Notes: generated by a model from the letters alone, not told the origin. A stretch of 64,000 nt of DNA from Streptomyces sp. NRRL F-2580 (GCF_000720115.1 NZ_JOIR01000035.1:79950-143949), one strand, 5' to 3'. Shown: positions 8,989-20,659, numbered from the stretch's first letter. Program-made: numbers and translations.

Positions 8989-10175
8989 GGGTGGTCGGCC
9001 TGATGTCGGGGACCTCGTACGACGCCGTCGACGCCGCGGCCTGCGACCTGGGCGTCCCGGCCGGGGACGACACGCTGCACCTCACCCCGCTGGGCATGGT
9101 GAGCGAGCCGTACCCGGCCGGGCTGCGGAGCGCGCTCGCGGCGGCCCTGCCGCCCACCGCCACCACGCTCGCCGACGTGTGCCGGCTCGACACGCACATC
9201 GGGCAGACGTTCGGACGGCTCGCCGTCCGCGCCGACCGGGAACTGTGCGACGGACGGGCCGAGTTGATCGCCTCACACGGCCAGACCGTGTACCACTGGG
9301 CGGCGGACGGGCGGGTCCACGGCACCCTCCAGCTCGGCGAACCGGCCTGGATCGCCGAGGCCACCGGCCGCCCCGTCGTCTCCGGCTTCCGCCCGCGGGA
9401 CGTGGCCGCCGGCGGCCAGGGCGCGCCGCTGGTGAGCCTGATCGACCTGATGCTGCTGCGCGGCCGGCCCGGTGTGCCGGCCGCCCTGAACATCGGGGGC
9501 ATCTCCAACGTCACCGTGCTGCCGCGGTACGGCGACCCCGTCGCGTTCGACACCGGCCCGGGCAACGCGCTGATCGACGCGGCGGTGCGCGAGCTGACCG
9601 GCGGGCGGCTCGCCTACGACGAGGACGGCGAGCTCGCCGCCGCCGGACGGGTGCACGAGGCCCTGCTGGAACGGCTGCTCACGGAGCCGTACTACCGGTT
9701 GCCCGCGCCGCGCACCACGGGCAAGGAACTGTTCCACGAGGGCTACCTGCGCTCCCGGCTGACCGGCTTCGGGCAGCTCCCGCCGCAGGACCTGGTCGCC
9801 ACGCTCACGCGTCTCACCGCCCGGACCGTCGCCGACGCGCTGCGGCCGCTGGGCGCCACCGAGGTCTACGCGTCGGGCGGCGGCGTGCGCAACCCGACGC
9901 TGACGGGCATGCTCCGCGCCGAGCTGGGCGGCACGGCGCTGCACACCTCGGAGGAGCTCGGGCTGCCGGCCGCGGCGAAGGAGGCGTACGCGTTCGCCGT
10001 GCTCGGGTACCTCACCCTGCACGGCCTCCCGGGCAACGCTCCCGGATGCACCGGAGCCGACGGCCCCCGCGTCCTCGGTTCGATCACGCCGGGCAGCAGC
10101 CCGCTCCGGCTGCCCACGGAGCCCACCGTTGCTCCGCGTTCCCTGACCGTACGGGCCGCCCCGGTACCGCGCTGA
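8985..10175 (+). CDS. anmK: Anhydro-N-acetylmuramic acid kinase
   Basis: 396 residues, the usual length. The N-terminal GLMSGTSYDAVDAAACDLG is the diagnostic AnmK nucleotide-binding stretch. ELIASHGQTVYHW, RPVVSGFRPRDVAAGGQGAPL, NIGGISNVTVLP, FDTGPGNALIDAAV and VYASGGGVRNPTL follow in family order, including the catalytic Asp in RPRDVAAGGQG. The enzyme hydrolyses the 1,6-anhydro bond and phosphorylates the sugar to N-acetylmuramic acid 6-phosphate in peptidoglycan recycling. It is coupled by a 4-bp overlap to the upstream MFS gene. No murQ etherase is present in the window. Confidence 0.93.
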   Translation: MRVVGLMSGTSYDAVDAAACDLGVPAGDDTLHLTPLGMVSEPYPAGLRSALAAALPPTATTLADVCRLDTHIGQTFGRLAVRADRELCDGRAELIASHGQTVYHWAADGRVHGTLQLGEPAWIAEATGRPVVSGFRPRDVAAGGQGAPLVSLIDLMLLRGRPGVPAALNIGGISNVTVLPRYGDPVAFDTGPGNALIDAAVRELTGGRLAYDEDGELAAAGRVHEALLERLLTEPYYRLPAPRTTGKELFHEGYLRSRLTGFGQLPPQDLVATLTRLTARTVADALRPLGATEVYASGGGVRNPTLTGMLRAELGGTALHTSEELGLPAAAKEAYAFAVLGYLTLHGLPGNAPGCTGADGPRVLGSITPGSSPLRLPTEPTVAPRSLTVRAAPVPR

Positions 10176-10218
10176 CACCACGGGCCCCACGACCGCGTGA
10201 CCGACTCGCCCGGGCGCC

Positions 10219-11868
<1,650 letters not shown>

Positions 11869-11893
11869 TCATGTCGGGTGTTAGCGTGCGGTC

Positions 11894-12448
11894 ATGCGCG
11901 CTCCCATCGGGCCCTTCGACCACGCGGTACCGGCCCCCGACTGCCTCGCGGACCTCGTCCCGCCCGTGGCCGCAGCGGTCCGGAGCTGGGCCGGGCACGT
12001 CCCCGCTCAGCAGATCCTGTACGTGGACACCGACCCCGCCATCGCCGACACCGGCGCCTTCGTCGCGCACTACGGGCAGGAGCTGCTCGGCCGGTCGGCG
12101 AACTGCGTGGTGGTCGCCGCCAAGCGCGGCGGCGCGACCACCCTCGCCGCCTGCCTCGTACCCTCCGCCGGCCGGGCCGACGTGAACGGCGCCGTCCGCC
12201 GTCACCTGGGCGCGCGCAAGGTGTCCTTCGCGCCGATGGAGACGGCCGTGGAGCAGACGGGCATGGAGTACGGCGGCATCACGCCGCTGGGTCTGCCGGA
12301 CGGCTGGCCGCTCCTGGTGGACCCCGCGGTCGCCGACATGCCGTACGTACTCGTCGGCAGCGGACGCCGCCGTGGCAAGCTCATCGCGCCCGGGAAACTG
12401 TTCGCGGAACTCCCCGGAGCCGAACTCGTCGAGGGTCTCGCACCCTGA
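11894..12448 (+). CDS. YbaK/EbsC-type aminoacyl-tRNA deacylase
   Basis: 184 residues of the YbaK/aminoacyl-tRNA synthetase-associated domain. Visible family features are VVVAAKRGGATTLAACLVP (the conserved beta strand and Lys), the VNGAVRRHLGARKVSFAPMETAVEQTGMEYGGITPLGLP core with its GGxxP loop, and the terminal VLVGSGRRRGKLIAPGKLF. These enzymes hydrolyse mischarged aminoacyl-tRNA (Cys-tRNA-Pro or similar). It is divergent from rox and shares that control region, but whether the RAE affects it cannot be told. It ends 15 bp from the convergent ABC ATPase gene. Confidence 0.85.
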   Translation: MRAPIGPFDHAVPAPDCLADLVPPVAAAVRSWAGHVPAQQILYVDTDPAIADTGAFVAHYGQELLGRSANCVVVAAKRGGATTLAACLVPSAGRADVNGAVRRHLGARKVSFAPMETAVEQTGMEYGGITPLGLPDGWPLLVDPAVADMPYVLVGSGRRRGKLIAPGKLFAELPGAELVEGLAP

Positions 12449-12462
12449 CGCTCCCGTGACCG

Positions 12463-13419
12463 CTAGCTGCGGTCCGGGCGGAGCTCGATGTGGTCCGGGG
12501 CCAGGTCGACCGCCAAGCGGTGCTCCATGCCCAGGGCCTCCAGGAACTTCGGGGGCAGCTGGACGCGGCCGGAGCGGTCCAGGACGACGTACTCGCGTTC
12601 GCTGATCGACTCCTCGCCGTGCTCGTCGGTGACCAGGCGGCGCAGGACCTCGCTGCTGGTGCGGCCGTCGCGGATCGCCACGGTGCGCCGGACCTCGCCC
12701 GCCACCATGGGGTCGTGCGTCACAATGACCACCGTCACGCCGAGCTCCTTGTTCACCGTGCGGAAGGTCTCGAAGACCGCCGCCGCCGTCTCCGAGTCCA
12801 GTTCGCCCGTGGGTTCGTCGGCCAGCAGCACCCTGGGGTCGTTCGCCATCGCCACGGCGATCGCGACGCGCTGCTGCTGACCGCCCGACAGTTCCGCCGG
12901 GCGCCGGTGCGCCAGTTCGCCGATGCCGAGGGCGTCGAGGATCTCCGCGACCCGGGCGGCTCGGCGTGCGCCCGCGCCGCGCCGGCCGCCAGCGCCCCTC
13001 AACTGCATCGGCAGCGCCACGTTCTGTGCGGCCGTCAGGAACGGCAGCAGGTTGCGGGCCGTCTGCTGGAAGACGAACCCGACCGCTTCGCGCCGGTAGC
13101 GCAGCCGGTCCCGCGCCGAGAGTTCCAACAGGTCGTAGCCGGCGACCGCCGCGCTGCCCGCCGTCGGGACGTCCAGGCCCGCCAGGATGTTCAGGAGGGT
13201 GGACTTGCCACTGCCCGAGGCGCCCACGAGCGCCACCAGGTCGCCTTGGGCGACCGTAAGCTCCAGCCCCTGGAGGGCCTGCACCTCGATGCCGTCCGTG
13301 CTGAAGATCCGGACCAGACGGTCGCAGGCGATCGCGGCGTCCACCGCCGGGGTGCGCGGCTCCGCGGCGGCCGTCGCCCGGCGGCGCAGCTCCTCGTACG
13401 TCGGCTGGTCGGTGTTCAA
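12463..13419 (-). CDS. ABC transporter ATPase with AbrB-like C-terminal tail
   Basis: 318 residues from a TTG start that overlaps the stop of the upstream permease gene (TTGA), so it is coupled. Residues about 45-260 form a MacB/LolD-type ATPase: Walker A GASGSGKST, Q-loop VFQQTARNLLPFLTA, signature LSGGQQQR, Walker B VLLADEPTGELD and switch VTHD. The N-terminal 40 residues and a C-terminal extension of about 60 are additional. The extension EYVVLDRSGRVQLPPKFLEALG looks like a SpoVT-AbrB swapped-hairpin half, unusual on a transporter ATPase. It should power the FtsX-like permeases encoded upstream. Confidence 0.85.
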   Translation of the reverse strand: MNTDQPTYEELRRRATAAAEPRTPAVDAAIACDRLVRIFSTDGIEVQALQGLELTVAQGDLVALVGASGSGKSTLLNILAGLDVPTAGSAAVAGYDLLELSARDRLRYRREAVGFVFQQTARNLLPFLTAAQNVALPMQLRGAGGRRGAGARRAARVAEILDALGIGELAHRRPAELSGGQQQRVAIAVAMANDPRVLLADEPTGELDSETAAAVFETFRTVNKELGVTVVIVTHDPMVAGEVRRTVAIRDGRTSSEVLRRLVTDEHGEESISEREYVVLDRSGRVQLPPKFLEALGMEHRLAVDLAPDHIELRPDRS

Positions 13420-16319
13420 CGCTGGTCTCCCGCTCTCAACTCGGTGGTGATCTGCCGTCGCCCGGATGTCGCCGCCTCGACGAGCACGGCCGCGGCGACC
13501 AGGGCGGCCAGGCCCAGGGCCTGGGTCAGTACGGGCCCCGCGGTGAGCCGTACCCCGGTCGGCACGCTCGCGCCGACCAGCGTGGACAGGTCCATCGCCG
13601 GGCCCAGCAACGCCACCGCGGCCGACGCGACCAGGGCCCCGCCCAGCGTCGCGGCCAGGGTCTGCGGCAGGGTCTCGGCGAGGATCAGCGCCACGCCCTG
13701 GCGGCGGCGCAGCCCCATGGTGCGCAGCCGGGCCAGCAGCGCCGCACGTTCGGGGACGGTCCGCATCAGCGTCAGCAGAACGGCCAGCAGCGCGAAGCCG
13801 GCGGCTCCCGCCACGGAGGCCCAGAAGAGGCGCTCGGCCGACCGCTGCAGCGGATCGGCGCCCAGCTCGGCGACGGCCTCCGCACTGGTGCGTACGGGAT
13901 ACACGTCGTCGGCGGGGTGCGCCGGGGCGGCCGGATCCCGACCCGCGGCGAGTGCCGGGGACGGCGACGGGGAGGGAGCCTGAGCCGAGGACGCCGGCGG
14001 GAGCGCGGCCCGGACCAGCGCGCGCAGCCGGTCCCCGTCTACGGAGCCGAGGGCCAGCCACTGGTTCGGCTGGTCGGCGCCGATGAGGGCCGTCGCCGGG
14101 CCCGCCGGCAGGACCACGGTCGCGGCGTCCCGGGCGGGGCGGGCCGGGGTGCAGTCGATCACGCCGACGACCTGTGCCTTCACCTCTCCGCCGTTGCCGG
14201 GCCGCACCGTGAAGGTGCCCGGGCCCGCCAGCCGTGCCAGCCCGGCGCTGAACAGGGCGGGCACGGGCGCGTCGGCGGACCGCGCGCCGCCCGCGGCCAG
14301 CAGGGCGGGGTCGAAGGAGCCGCAGCCGAGGACGCGCGACAGCTCCGCGTAGGCGGCCGGTTCGGCGACGATCACGGAGGTCTGGCTGGAGCGCAGGGTC
14401 ATGCCGAGGATCGAGGAGTCGTGGTCGATCCACAGCGGCACCGACGTCCGTACGCCCGGCAGCTCGCCCGCGGCGTTCGCGAGTCCGGCCGGGAGCGAGG
14501 CCTTTCCGAACGCGGTGATCGCCGCGTCGCCCCCGACCGCCAGCCGGGCGACGCCCAGCCGGTTCGCATCGACCGAGTCGAGGACCGCGGCACCGAATCC
14601 ACCGGTGGTGATGGCGAGGAGCAGTGCGACCATCGGCAGGACGGAGGGGCCGCTGCGGCCACGGGCCTGCCTGCCGCCCGCTCCCGAGCCGCGGGCGGCT
14701 CGCGCCAGCCCGAGGAAGCCAACCAGCCCGGAGCGGCGGCCGGCCGCCCGTGCGAGCCAGCCGGTCACGACCGGCTGCAGCCGGGCCAGCAGCAGCCCGC
14801 CACACAGCGCGAGCAGCAGCGGAGCCGCGATCAGCAGCGGGTCCGGGTCGCTGCCGGCCGGGGCCACCCCGCGGCGGCGGACCTCCAGTACGGCGGCGGC
14901 CGTGGCGACGAGGACGAGCAGTTCAGCCACGGGCCTGCGCCACCGCCCGGCCGGACGCGTCGGGGTCAGCAGTACGGCTGCCCGCACGGGGAAGGCCAGG
15001 AGCGCGAGCACGGCGACCACCGCGGCCGAGAGCAGCGCGGGCGCGAGCCGGGGCGTGGGCAACAGGAGTACGGCGAGCGCGGTGGCGGCCGCGGCTGCCG
15101 GGAGCACCGTGACGGCCCCCTCCCCGAGGAGCCGGCCGACGATGCCGGCGCGCGAGCCGCCGCGCGCCAGCAGCAGGCGCAGCTCGGCGTCCCGGCGGTC
15201 CCCGGCGAGCGCGCCGGCCAGGCACAGGACCACGAAGGCGACCCCGCCGACCCCGGCGGGTCCGATCAGGGCGAGCGGCGCCGCGGCCTGTCTGCGGTCG
15301 TGGGCCTGCTCGAACAGTTCGGGCAGCCACGAGGTGGTCCGCAGCCGCTGGCGGGCGGTCTCCCGCGTGAGGGCGGCGGCGGTGGGCCCGGCCACGTACG
15401 AGGCGATGTCCTTCGTCGTGGCGTCGAGGCGGTCGGCCCGCAGGCTGCCGACGTCCACCGGAAGCCGCCAGAAGTCCTCGGCGGTGTCGCCCCAGGTGTC
15501 CATCCGGCCGAGGCCGCCGGCTCCGATGAGGGCGTCGACGTGCCAGGAGAGGTTCTCCCCGTTGTAGTGCTCGCAGGCGCGCGGGAGGCAGTCGAGGCCC
15601 ACCCAGAAGTCCTCGGTCGGGTCGGGGACCGCGTAGAGGCCGACGACCTCCACGGACGGCGTGCCGTTGACCAGGGGCGTGCTCCTCAGCACGGATCCGA
15701 GGCGCGCACCGAGGGTCTCGGCGGCGCGCTGCGAGAGGGCGACCTGCAACGGCGGATCGTACGCGGTGGCGCCCTCGGGGGCGCCCGCGGGCGGGCGTGC
15801 GTCGCTCGGCCAGCGCCCCTCCACCAGCTTCACGTGGGCCGGGGCCTGTTGGACGTACAGCAGGGACATCGCGGGCGGGAAGCCGGACGGGCGGGAGAGT
15901 TCCGGATTCAGCAGCGGCTGCCGCTTGGTGGTCCGCGTGCCGTGGACCACCGCCTCCGGGTCGACGCGGAAGGTGCCTCCGGTATGGGACAGCAGGCTCT
16001 TCAGCGTCCCGTCCAGGGCTTCGGCGCTCTGCCCGGCCACCGGGGCCGGCGCGGTCACCTGCAGGCTGGTGTCGGTGTGCCCGCTGCGCTCCAGGAACGA
16101 CCGCAGGGCCTGGTCGGCGCCCCGGTCCTGGGCCCGCGGCAGCGCGGCGGCCAGCAGGACGGCGACGAACGCCAGCGCGGCGGCGAGCAGGGTGCCCAGG
16201 GGAGCCGCCCGCAAGCGGGTCCTGACCCAGGGCGCGGGCCGCGGCCGGGACCGCGGGGCGGCTGCCGGCGGCGGCGTGGCGGACGGCGGCGGCGTGGCGG
16301 ACGGCGGCGGGGTGGTCAC
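13416..16319 (-). CDS. FtsX-like ABC transporter permease (second of pair)
   Basis: 967 residues from a GTG that overlaps the preceding permease stop (GTGA). A Thr/Pro-rich N-terminus precedes one helix (LGTLLAAALAFVAVLLAAALP), a roughly 300-residue extracytoplasmic domain, a block of helices (about residues 340-500), a second large external domain and a final FtsX core with RLFWASVAGAAGFALLAVLLTLM and ALLARLRTMGLRRRQGVALILAETLPQ. This duplicated FtsX layout is seen in actinobacterial MacB/LolC-type systems that move lipids, peptides or drugs across the membrane. No substrate can be assigned. Confidence 0.85.
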   Translation of the reverse strand: MTTPPPSATPPPSATPPPAAAPRSRPRPAPWVRTRLRAAPLGTLLAAALAFVAVLLAAALPRAQDRGADQALRSFLERSGHTDTSLQVTAPAPVAGQSAEALDGTLKSLLSHTGGTFRVDPEAVVHGTRTTKRQPLLNPELSRPSGFPPAMSLLYVQQAPAHVKLVEGRWPSDARPPAGAPEGATAYDPPLQVALSQRAAETLGARLGSVLRSTPLVNGTPSVEVVGLYAVPDPTEDFWVGLDCLPRACEHYNGENLSWHVDALIGAGGLGRMDTWGDTAEDFWRLPVDVGSLRADRLDATTKDIASYVAGPTAAALTRETARQRLRTTSWLPELFEQAHDRRQAAAPLALIGPAGVGGVAFVVLCLAGALAGDRRDAELRLLLARGGSRAGIVGRLLGEGAVTVLPAAAAATALAVLLLPTPRLAPALLSAAVVAVLALLAFPVRAAVLLTPTRPAGRWRRPVAELLVLVATAAAVLEVRRRGVAPAGSDPDPLLIAAPLLLALCGGLLLARLQPVVTGWLARAAGRRSGLVGFLGLARAARGSGAGGRQARGRSGPSVLPMVALLLAITTGGFGAAVLDSVDANRLGVARLAVGGDAAITAFGKASLPAGLANAAGELPGVRTSVPLWIDHDSSILGMTLRSSQTSVIVAEPAAYAELSRVLGCGSFDPALLAAGGARSADAPVPALFSAGLARLAGPGTFTVRPGNGGEVKAQVVGVIDCTPARPARDAATVVLPAGPATALIGADQPNQWLALGSVDGDRLRALVRAALPPASSAQAPSPSPSPALAAGRDPAAPAHPADDVYPVRTSAEAVAELGADPLQRSAERLFWASVAGAAGFALLAVLLTLMRTVPERAALLARLRTMGLRRRQGVALILAETLPQTLAATLGGALVASAAVALLGPAMDLSTLVGASVPTGVRLTAGPVLTQALGLAALVAAAVLVEAATSGRRQITTELRAGDQR

Positions 16320-19300
16320 ATCTCCTCCACGGGACGCAGCCGGGCGGCGATGTCGCGGCCCCGGGGGCCGCTGAGCAGGGCCGACAGCAGGGGAACGGCG
16401 GCGATGGCGGCGGCCGTCAACAGGGTCTGCCAGAAGGGCAGGTCCACCCGTACGGGCGGGAACGGCCGCCCGGCGGCGGGTGTCAGCACGACCAGGGGCG
16501 CCATCAGGTGGTCGAGGGCGACACCCAGTCCGGTCCCGACCGCGGTCCCGACGGCGATCAGCACCCCGCCTTCGGCGGCGGCCGCCAGGGCCAGCGACCG
16601 CCGTGGGGTGCCGAGCGCCAGCAGGACAGAGAACTCCCGTCCGCGCACGCGCCGTTCGGCGGCGCTGGACGTCGCGAAGCCGATCGCCGCCAGCACCGCG
16701 CACGCGGCGGCGAGGGCGGCCAGCGCGCTCTGCGGGCCGGCGCTCAGCGGGTCCTCCAGCAGCCGGGCGGCGATTTCCTCACGCAGCTCGACGCGCTCGG
16801 TCCTGGACCCTTCGCGCAGCGCGGTCGCCGCGCGGGCCGGGACCGGATCGGCGGCCGAGGCGGGGGGCAGCCACCACTCGGTGGGCGGGGCCGGCAGTTG
16901 GCCGGCGGACTCCACCAGGAACCGGCCGAGCGTGCGCAGGTCGACGGCGAGCCCCGACCGTCCGACCACCGGGAGGGAGTCGACGGCGGCGGTGATCCGC
17001 ATCGGGACGGTCGCGCCGTCGAGCGTGACGGGGACGGTCGCACCCACGGAGGCACTGATGGCCCGCAGGTAGCCGGTGGTGGCGACCGCCGGGACCGCGG
17101 CGGGGGCCGCGGCGGCGGGCGCCGGGAACAGCACGGCGCTGACACCCTTCTCGGTGCCGACCCCGCCCCAGAACCGCACCTGCAGGTGATCCGTGGAACC
17201 GGCCGGGAGCGGGGAGAGCGCGGGGGCCCGCAGGCTGCGGGGTCCCTGCGGGGGCGCCGACCGCCAGCCGCCCGTGGCCGCGGCTCCCGGCGCGGCGACC
17301 GCCGTCGCCGTGCCGTCCGCGGTGTCGGAGACGCCGATCCGGCGCAGGGTCAGTTCGCTGCCGTCGCCCGCGGGGCCTTCGTCCCCGGCGTACGAGAGCC
17401 GTATCGCGGCCAGGGTCAGCGGGGCCGCGGCCGAACCGATCGGCGCACCGGTCAGGGCGTCCAGGGGAAAGGCGAGGGTGGCGTCGCCGCCGGTGGGCAG
17501 CGTGACCGAGGGCGTCCCGTGGGTCGCTCCGAACCGGTCGCGCAGCAGCAGGCTCACGGCCGCCCAGCTCGTGCCGGCGGACCGTACCGTCACACCGAGC
17601 TCGATCCGGCGGGGGGAGCCGGGCAGGGCGACACCGGGAGCCTGCCCGGGGGCGGCTGCGGCCGCGCCGGTGGCCGCGGACCCCGCCGGGGCGTCCGGGC
17701 CCTGCGCGGCGAGCGGGGCGAACAGCTCCCGCATCCCGTGGCCGCCGCGCAGGTCCGCGCGCAGCGGTACGCCTTCGGCCACCTTGGCGGCGTCGACCGC
17801 GAGGACGTCGGTGGTGCCCCCGCCGGGCAGCGGCTGCGTCCGGCGGACCACCGGAATCAGACGGTCCGCGCCCGGCAGTGCCCCGTAGCGTCCGGCCTGC
17901 CCCATCGGGGCCATGGTGCTCCCGGAGATCCGCAGGCCGCCCGCGGTCGTGAAGTCGGCCTGGTCGCGCTGGGACTCGGACCAGGCGGTGTGCTGGCCGA
18001 GGGCCAGGATCCCGCTGGAGACGGCGAGGACGAGCAGCAGCACGGGCCCGGTGGCCCGGCCGGGCCGGCGGGCGAGCTGCCAGCCGAACAGGGCCGGGCC
18101 GAGGCTCCGGCCGCGCGCCGCCAGCCGTCCGCCGGCCCGCGCCGCGAACGGCAGCAGCCGCAGGACCAGCAGCGTGCCCCCGCACAGGGCCAGCGTCGGG
18201 GCGGCGACCAGGACCGGGTCGATGCCGAGCCCGCCGTCGGCGGGGGCGTCGGGCACCTGCGCGTCCGTACCTCCGTACTGCGACAGCTGCTGGTAGCCGA
18301 GGACCGCGAGGACGATCACGGCCAGGTCCAGGCCGGAGCGGGCGGCGCCCGTCACCAGGGCCTGCCTGCCGCCGGCGCGGCGCAGGACCGCGGCCGAGGC
18401 GCCGCGCAGGACGGAGGGCAGGGTCGTCAGCAGGACGCAGGCGAGGGCGCAGCCGGCCGCGACCGGCCAGACCAGCCAGGTGTCCGGGATCTCCAGGTGG
18501 ACCTGCGCGAGCGGTCCGAACCGGCCGAACAGGCGCAGCAGGGGTGGTGTGAGCAGTGGTGCCAGGACGGCGGCGGGGAGCGCGAGCAGCAGCGACTCGG
18601 CGGCGCCGAGCGCGCCGAGGCGCCGGCGGGAGGCGCCGCGCGCGGTGAGCAGGACGCGCTCCGGCTCCTGGCGCACGGTCAGGATGTGGGAGACGAGGAG
18701 CAGTGCCGCGGTGGAGAGGACGGCGAGCTGGAGCGCTCCCACCATCAGGGTGGACCGGGCGACGAGCATGCCGGAGTCCAACTCGGTGAGCAGCTTCGGT
18801 AGTTCGGTGGCGGCCCGGAGGGAGGTGGTGCGCTCCAGGCCGTCCGCGGCGGGCTTCGCCGCGGTCCGGACGGCCTCGGCCTCGGAGGCGCGGATCGTGC
18901 CCAGGTCCGGGGTCAGCAGCGTGAGGCGGTAGTTCTGCAGGAGGCCGCCGGTCGTGAAGGCGCTGTCGTCCACCAGGAGCGGGCCGTAGGTGGCGAGGGA
19001 GCCGGACTGGATCTCCCGGCCGCCGAGCGGGTCGAGCCGCCAGTACCCGGCGTCCGGATCGGAGGCCCGGTACACGCCGGTGACCAGTACGGTCAGCGCG
19101 GCGCCGTCGAAGCGGTCGTCCAGCCGGACCGGTGCGGGCAGCGCGGACTCGGTCAGGCCGAGCCGGGCCAGGGCCGCGCGCGGCACGGCCACCTGCATCG
19201 GCGCGGCCGGGGTGCCGGTGCCGTTGGCGGTGACCGGCGCGGGCCACTGGCCGGCGAGCAGTTGTACGTGCTCCCGGCCGAGCGCGGCGAGCAGCGTCAG

Positions 19301-19642
19301 GTCGGCGTCGTGGCCCGAAGCGGCCGCACCGGGCAGTCCGTAGGAACGGCTGCGGGCCACGCTCTCGGTGGTGACCGGAAGCCGCCCGAACACCTCGTCC
19401 GCGTAGGCCCGGAGGGACTCGTCGTCCTTGGCGCGGGAGGAGGCCGGGTGGCCGCTGGTGACCACGACGGTGGTCCGGGCCTGCTCCGAGCCGGTCAGGG
19501 CCTGCCGGAGCCCCTCCTCCTCCACGCCACGGGTGAATGCCGTCAGCGCGGTCAGAGCGGTCGCGGTGATCAGTACGGTGAGCAGTACGGCGACGGCGAG
19601 CGGCCATCGCCCGCGCAGCCGGCGCACGACGAAGCCGAGCAC
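16316..19642 (-). CDS. FtsX-like ABC transporter permease (first of pair)
   Basis: 1108 residues from a GTG at 19642 (MLGFVVRRLRGRWPLAVAVLL); AGGG lies about eleven bases upstream. Layout: one N-terminal helix, a roughly 280-residue external domain, helices around TLMVGALQLAVLSTAALLLVSH, a second external domain rich in Gly/Ala/Thr, and an FtsX C-terminus (RRVRGREFSVLLALGTPRRSLALAAAAEGGVLI). It is the first gene of a three-gene minus-strand operon with the second permease and the AbrB-tailed ATPase, joined by 4-bp overlaps. A second ATPase gene is divergent, 218 bp away. Confidence 0.85.
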   Translation of the reverse strand: MLGFVVRRLRGRWPLAVAVLLTVLITATALTALTAFTRGVEEEGLRQALTGSEQARTTVVVTSGHPASSRAKDDESLRAYADEVFGRLPVTTESVARSRSYGLPGAAASGHDADLTLLAALGREHVQLLAGQWPAPVTANGTGTPAAPMQVAVPRAALARLGLTESALPAPVRLDDRFDGAALTVLVTGVYRASDPDAGYWRLDPLGGREIQSGSLATYGPLLVDDSAFTTGGLLQNYRLTLLTPDLGTIRASEAEAVRTAAKPAADGLERTTSLRAATELPKLLTELDSGMLVARSTLMVGALQLAVLSTAALLLVSHILTVRQEPERVLLTARGASRRRLGALGAAESLLLALPAAVLAPLLTPPLLRLFGRFGPLAQVHLEIPDTWLVWPVAAGCALACVLLTTLPSVLRGASAAVLRRAGGRQALVTGAARSGLDLAVIVLAVLGYQQLSQYGGTDAQVPDAPADGGLGIDPVLVAAPTLALCGGTLLVLRLLPFAARAGGRLAARGRSLGPALFGWQLARRPGRATGPVLLLVLAVSSGILALGQHTAWSESQRDQADFTTAGGLRISGSTMAPMGQAGRYGALPGADRLIPVVRRTQPLPGGGTTDVLAVDAAKVAEGVPLRADLRGGHGMRELFAPLAAQGPDAPAGSAATGAAAAAPGQAPGVALPGSPRRIELGVTVRSAGTSWAAVSLLLRDRFGATHGTPSVTLPTGGDATLAFPLDALTGAPIGSAAAPLTLAAIRLSYAGDEGPAGDGSELTLRRIGVSDTADGTATAVAAPGAAATGGWRSAPPQGPRSLRAPALSPLPAGSTDHLQVRFWGGVGTEKGVSAVLFPAPAAAAPAAVPAVATTGYLRAISASVGATVPVTLDGATVPMRITAAVDSLPVVGRSGLAVDLRTLGRFLVESAGQLPAPPTEWWLPPASAADPVPARAATALREGSRTERVELREEIAARLLEDPLSAGPQSALAALAAACAVLAAIGFATSSAAERRVRGREFSVLLALGTPRRSLALAAAAEGGVLIAVGTAVGTGLGVALDHLMAPLVVLTPAAGRPFPPVRVDLPFWQTLLTAAAIAAVPLLSALLSGPRGRDIAARLRPVEEM

Positions 19643-19860
19643 GTGTTGAATTCCCTCCCCCGTCCGGACCTTCGGCACCGGATAGCGGACGATGCTGTCA
19701 GATTCGAGCCAGAGAGGGAAGGGGCTTGCGTGATGGGTGCGGCAGATGCGCAAATGCGATCAGAAAGCTGCAACGAGAGCGGGTGCGGGTGCGGGTGCGG
19801 ACCGACGGGCCGGGCGCTCCACGCGAACGATGCGGACAACTCGACGGGGGAGTACAGGCG

Positions 19861-20652
19861 ATGAGCGACAACCACCAGGAACCGGTGACGGCTGCGGTAC
19901 CGGCGGCCCGGGAAGGCACCACCACTCCGATCGTGGTGGTGGACGACCTGCACCACAGCTTCGGCAGCGGACCCCAGGCCGTCCACGCCCTGCGCGGCGT
20001 GTCCTTCGAGGTCCGCCGCGGCGAACTCACCGCCCTCAGGGGCCGGTCGGGCTCCGGCAAGACCACCCTGCTCAACCTCGTCGGCGGCCTCGACGCCCCC
20101 ACCAGCGGCCGGATCACCCTCGACGGCACCGATCTGGCGTCCCTCGACGAGGCGGACCTGCTCGCCCTGCGCCGCGACCGCATCGGCTTCGTCTTCCAGT
20201 CCTTCGGCCTGATCCCCGTCCTCACCGCCGCCGAGAACGTCGGCGTCCCGATGCGACTGCGCCGGATGCCCGCCAAGGAGCGCGAGGAGCGCGCCCGTAC
20301 CCTGCTCGCCCTCGTCGGCCTCGCGGACCACGCCGAGCAGCGCCCCGGCGAACTCTCCGGCGGCCAGCAGCAGCGCGTCGCGGTGGCCCGCGCGCTGGCC
20401 AACGAGCCGGACCTGATCATCGCGGACGAACCCACGGGTCAGCTCGACTCGGAGACGGGCCGGTCGATCATGGAACTGTTGCGTGCGGTCGTGCGCAGCG
20501 AGTCGGTCACCATCCTCGTCGCCACCCACGACCCGAACCTGATCGAACTCGCCGACCGGGTCGTGGAACTGCGCGACGGCCGTGTCGTCGTCGGGCCCGG
20601 CGCGGGCGAGGCGCCCGAGGCGGCCGAGGCGGCCGAGGCGGTCAGCCGGTGA
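19861..20652 (+). CDS. ABC transporter ATPase (MacB/LolD type)
   Basis: 263 residues from an ATG preceded by GGGGGAG. Complete ATPase: Walker [11 protein letters not shown]-loop [17 protein letters not shown], signature LSGGQQQR, Walker [13 protein letters not shown], switch ATHD. The Glu/Ala-rich tail repeats EAAEAAEA. It is divergent from the permease operon and likely serves the same transporter or a paralogue, because permease genes with two FtsX halves may use either ATPase. The intergenic region contains three direct gggtgc units, but no operator can be named. Confidence 0.88.
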   Translation: MSDNHQEPVTAAVPAAREGTTTPIVVVDDLHHSFGSGPQAVHALRGVSFEVRRGELTALRGRSGSGKTTLLNLVGGLDAPTSGRITLDGTDLASLDEADLLALRRDRIGFVFQSFGLIPVLTAAENVGVPMRLRRMPAKEREERARTLLALVGLADHAEQRPGELSGGQQQRVAVARALANEPDLIIADEPTGQLDSETGRSIMELLRAVVRSESVTILVATHDPNLIELADRVVELRDGRVVVGPGAGEAPEAAEAAEAVSR

Positions 20653-20659
20653 TGGTGAC

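Noticed and set aside
14000..17072. Very long plus-strand open frames opposite the FtsX permeases
   Set aside because: Composition is Arg/Gly/Gln-rich with no start signals; they are shadows of high-GC coding on the other strand.
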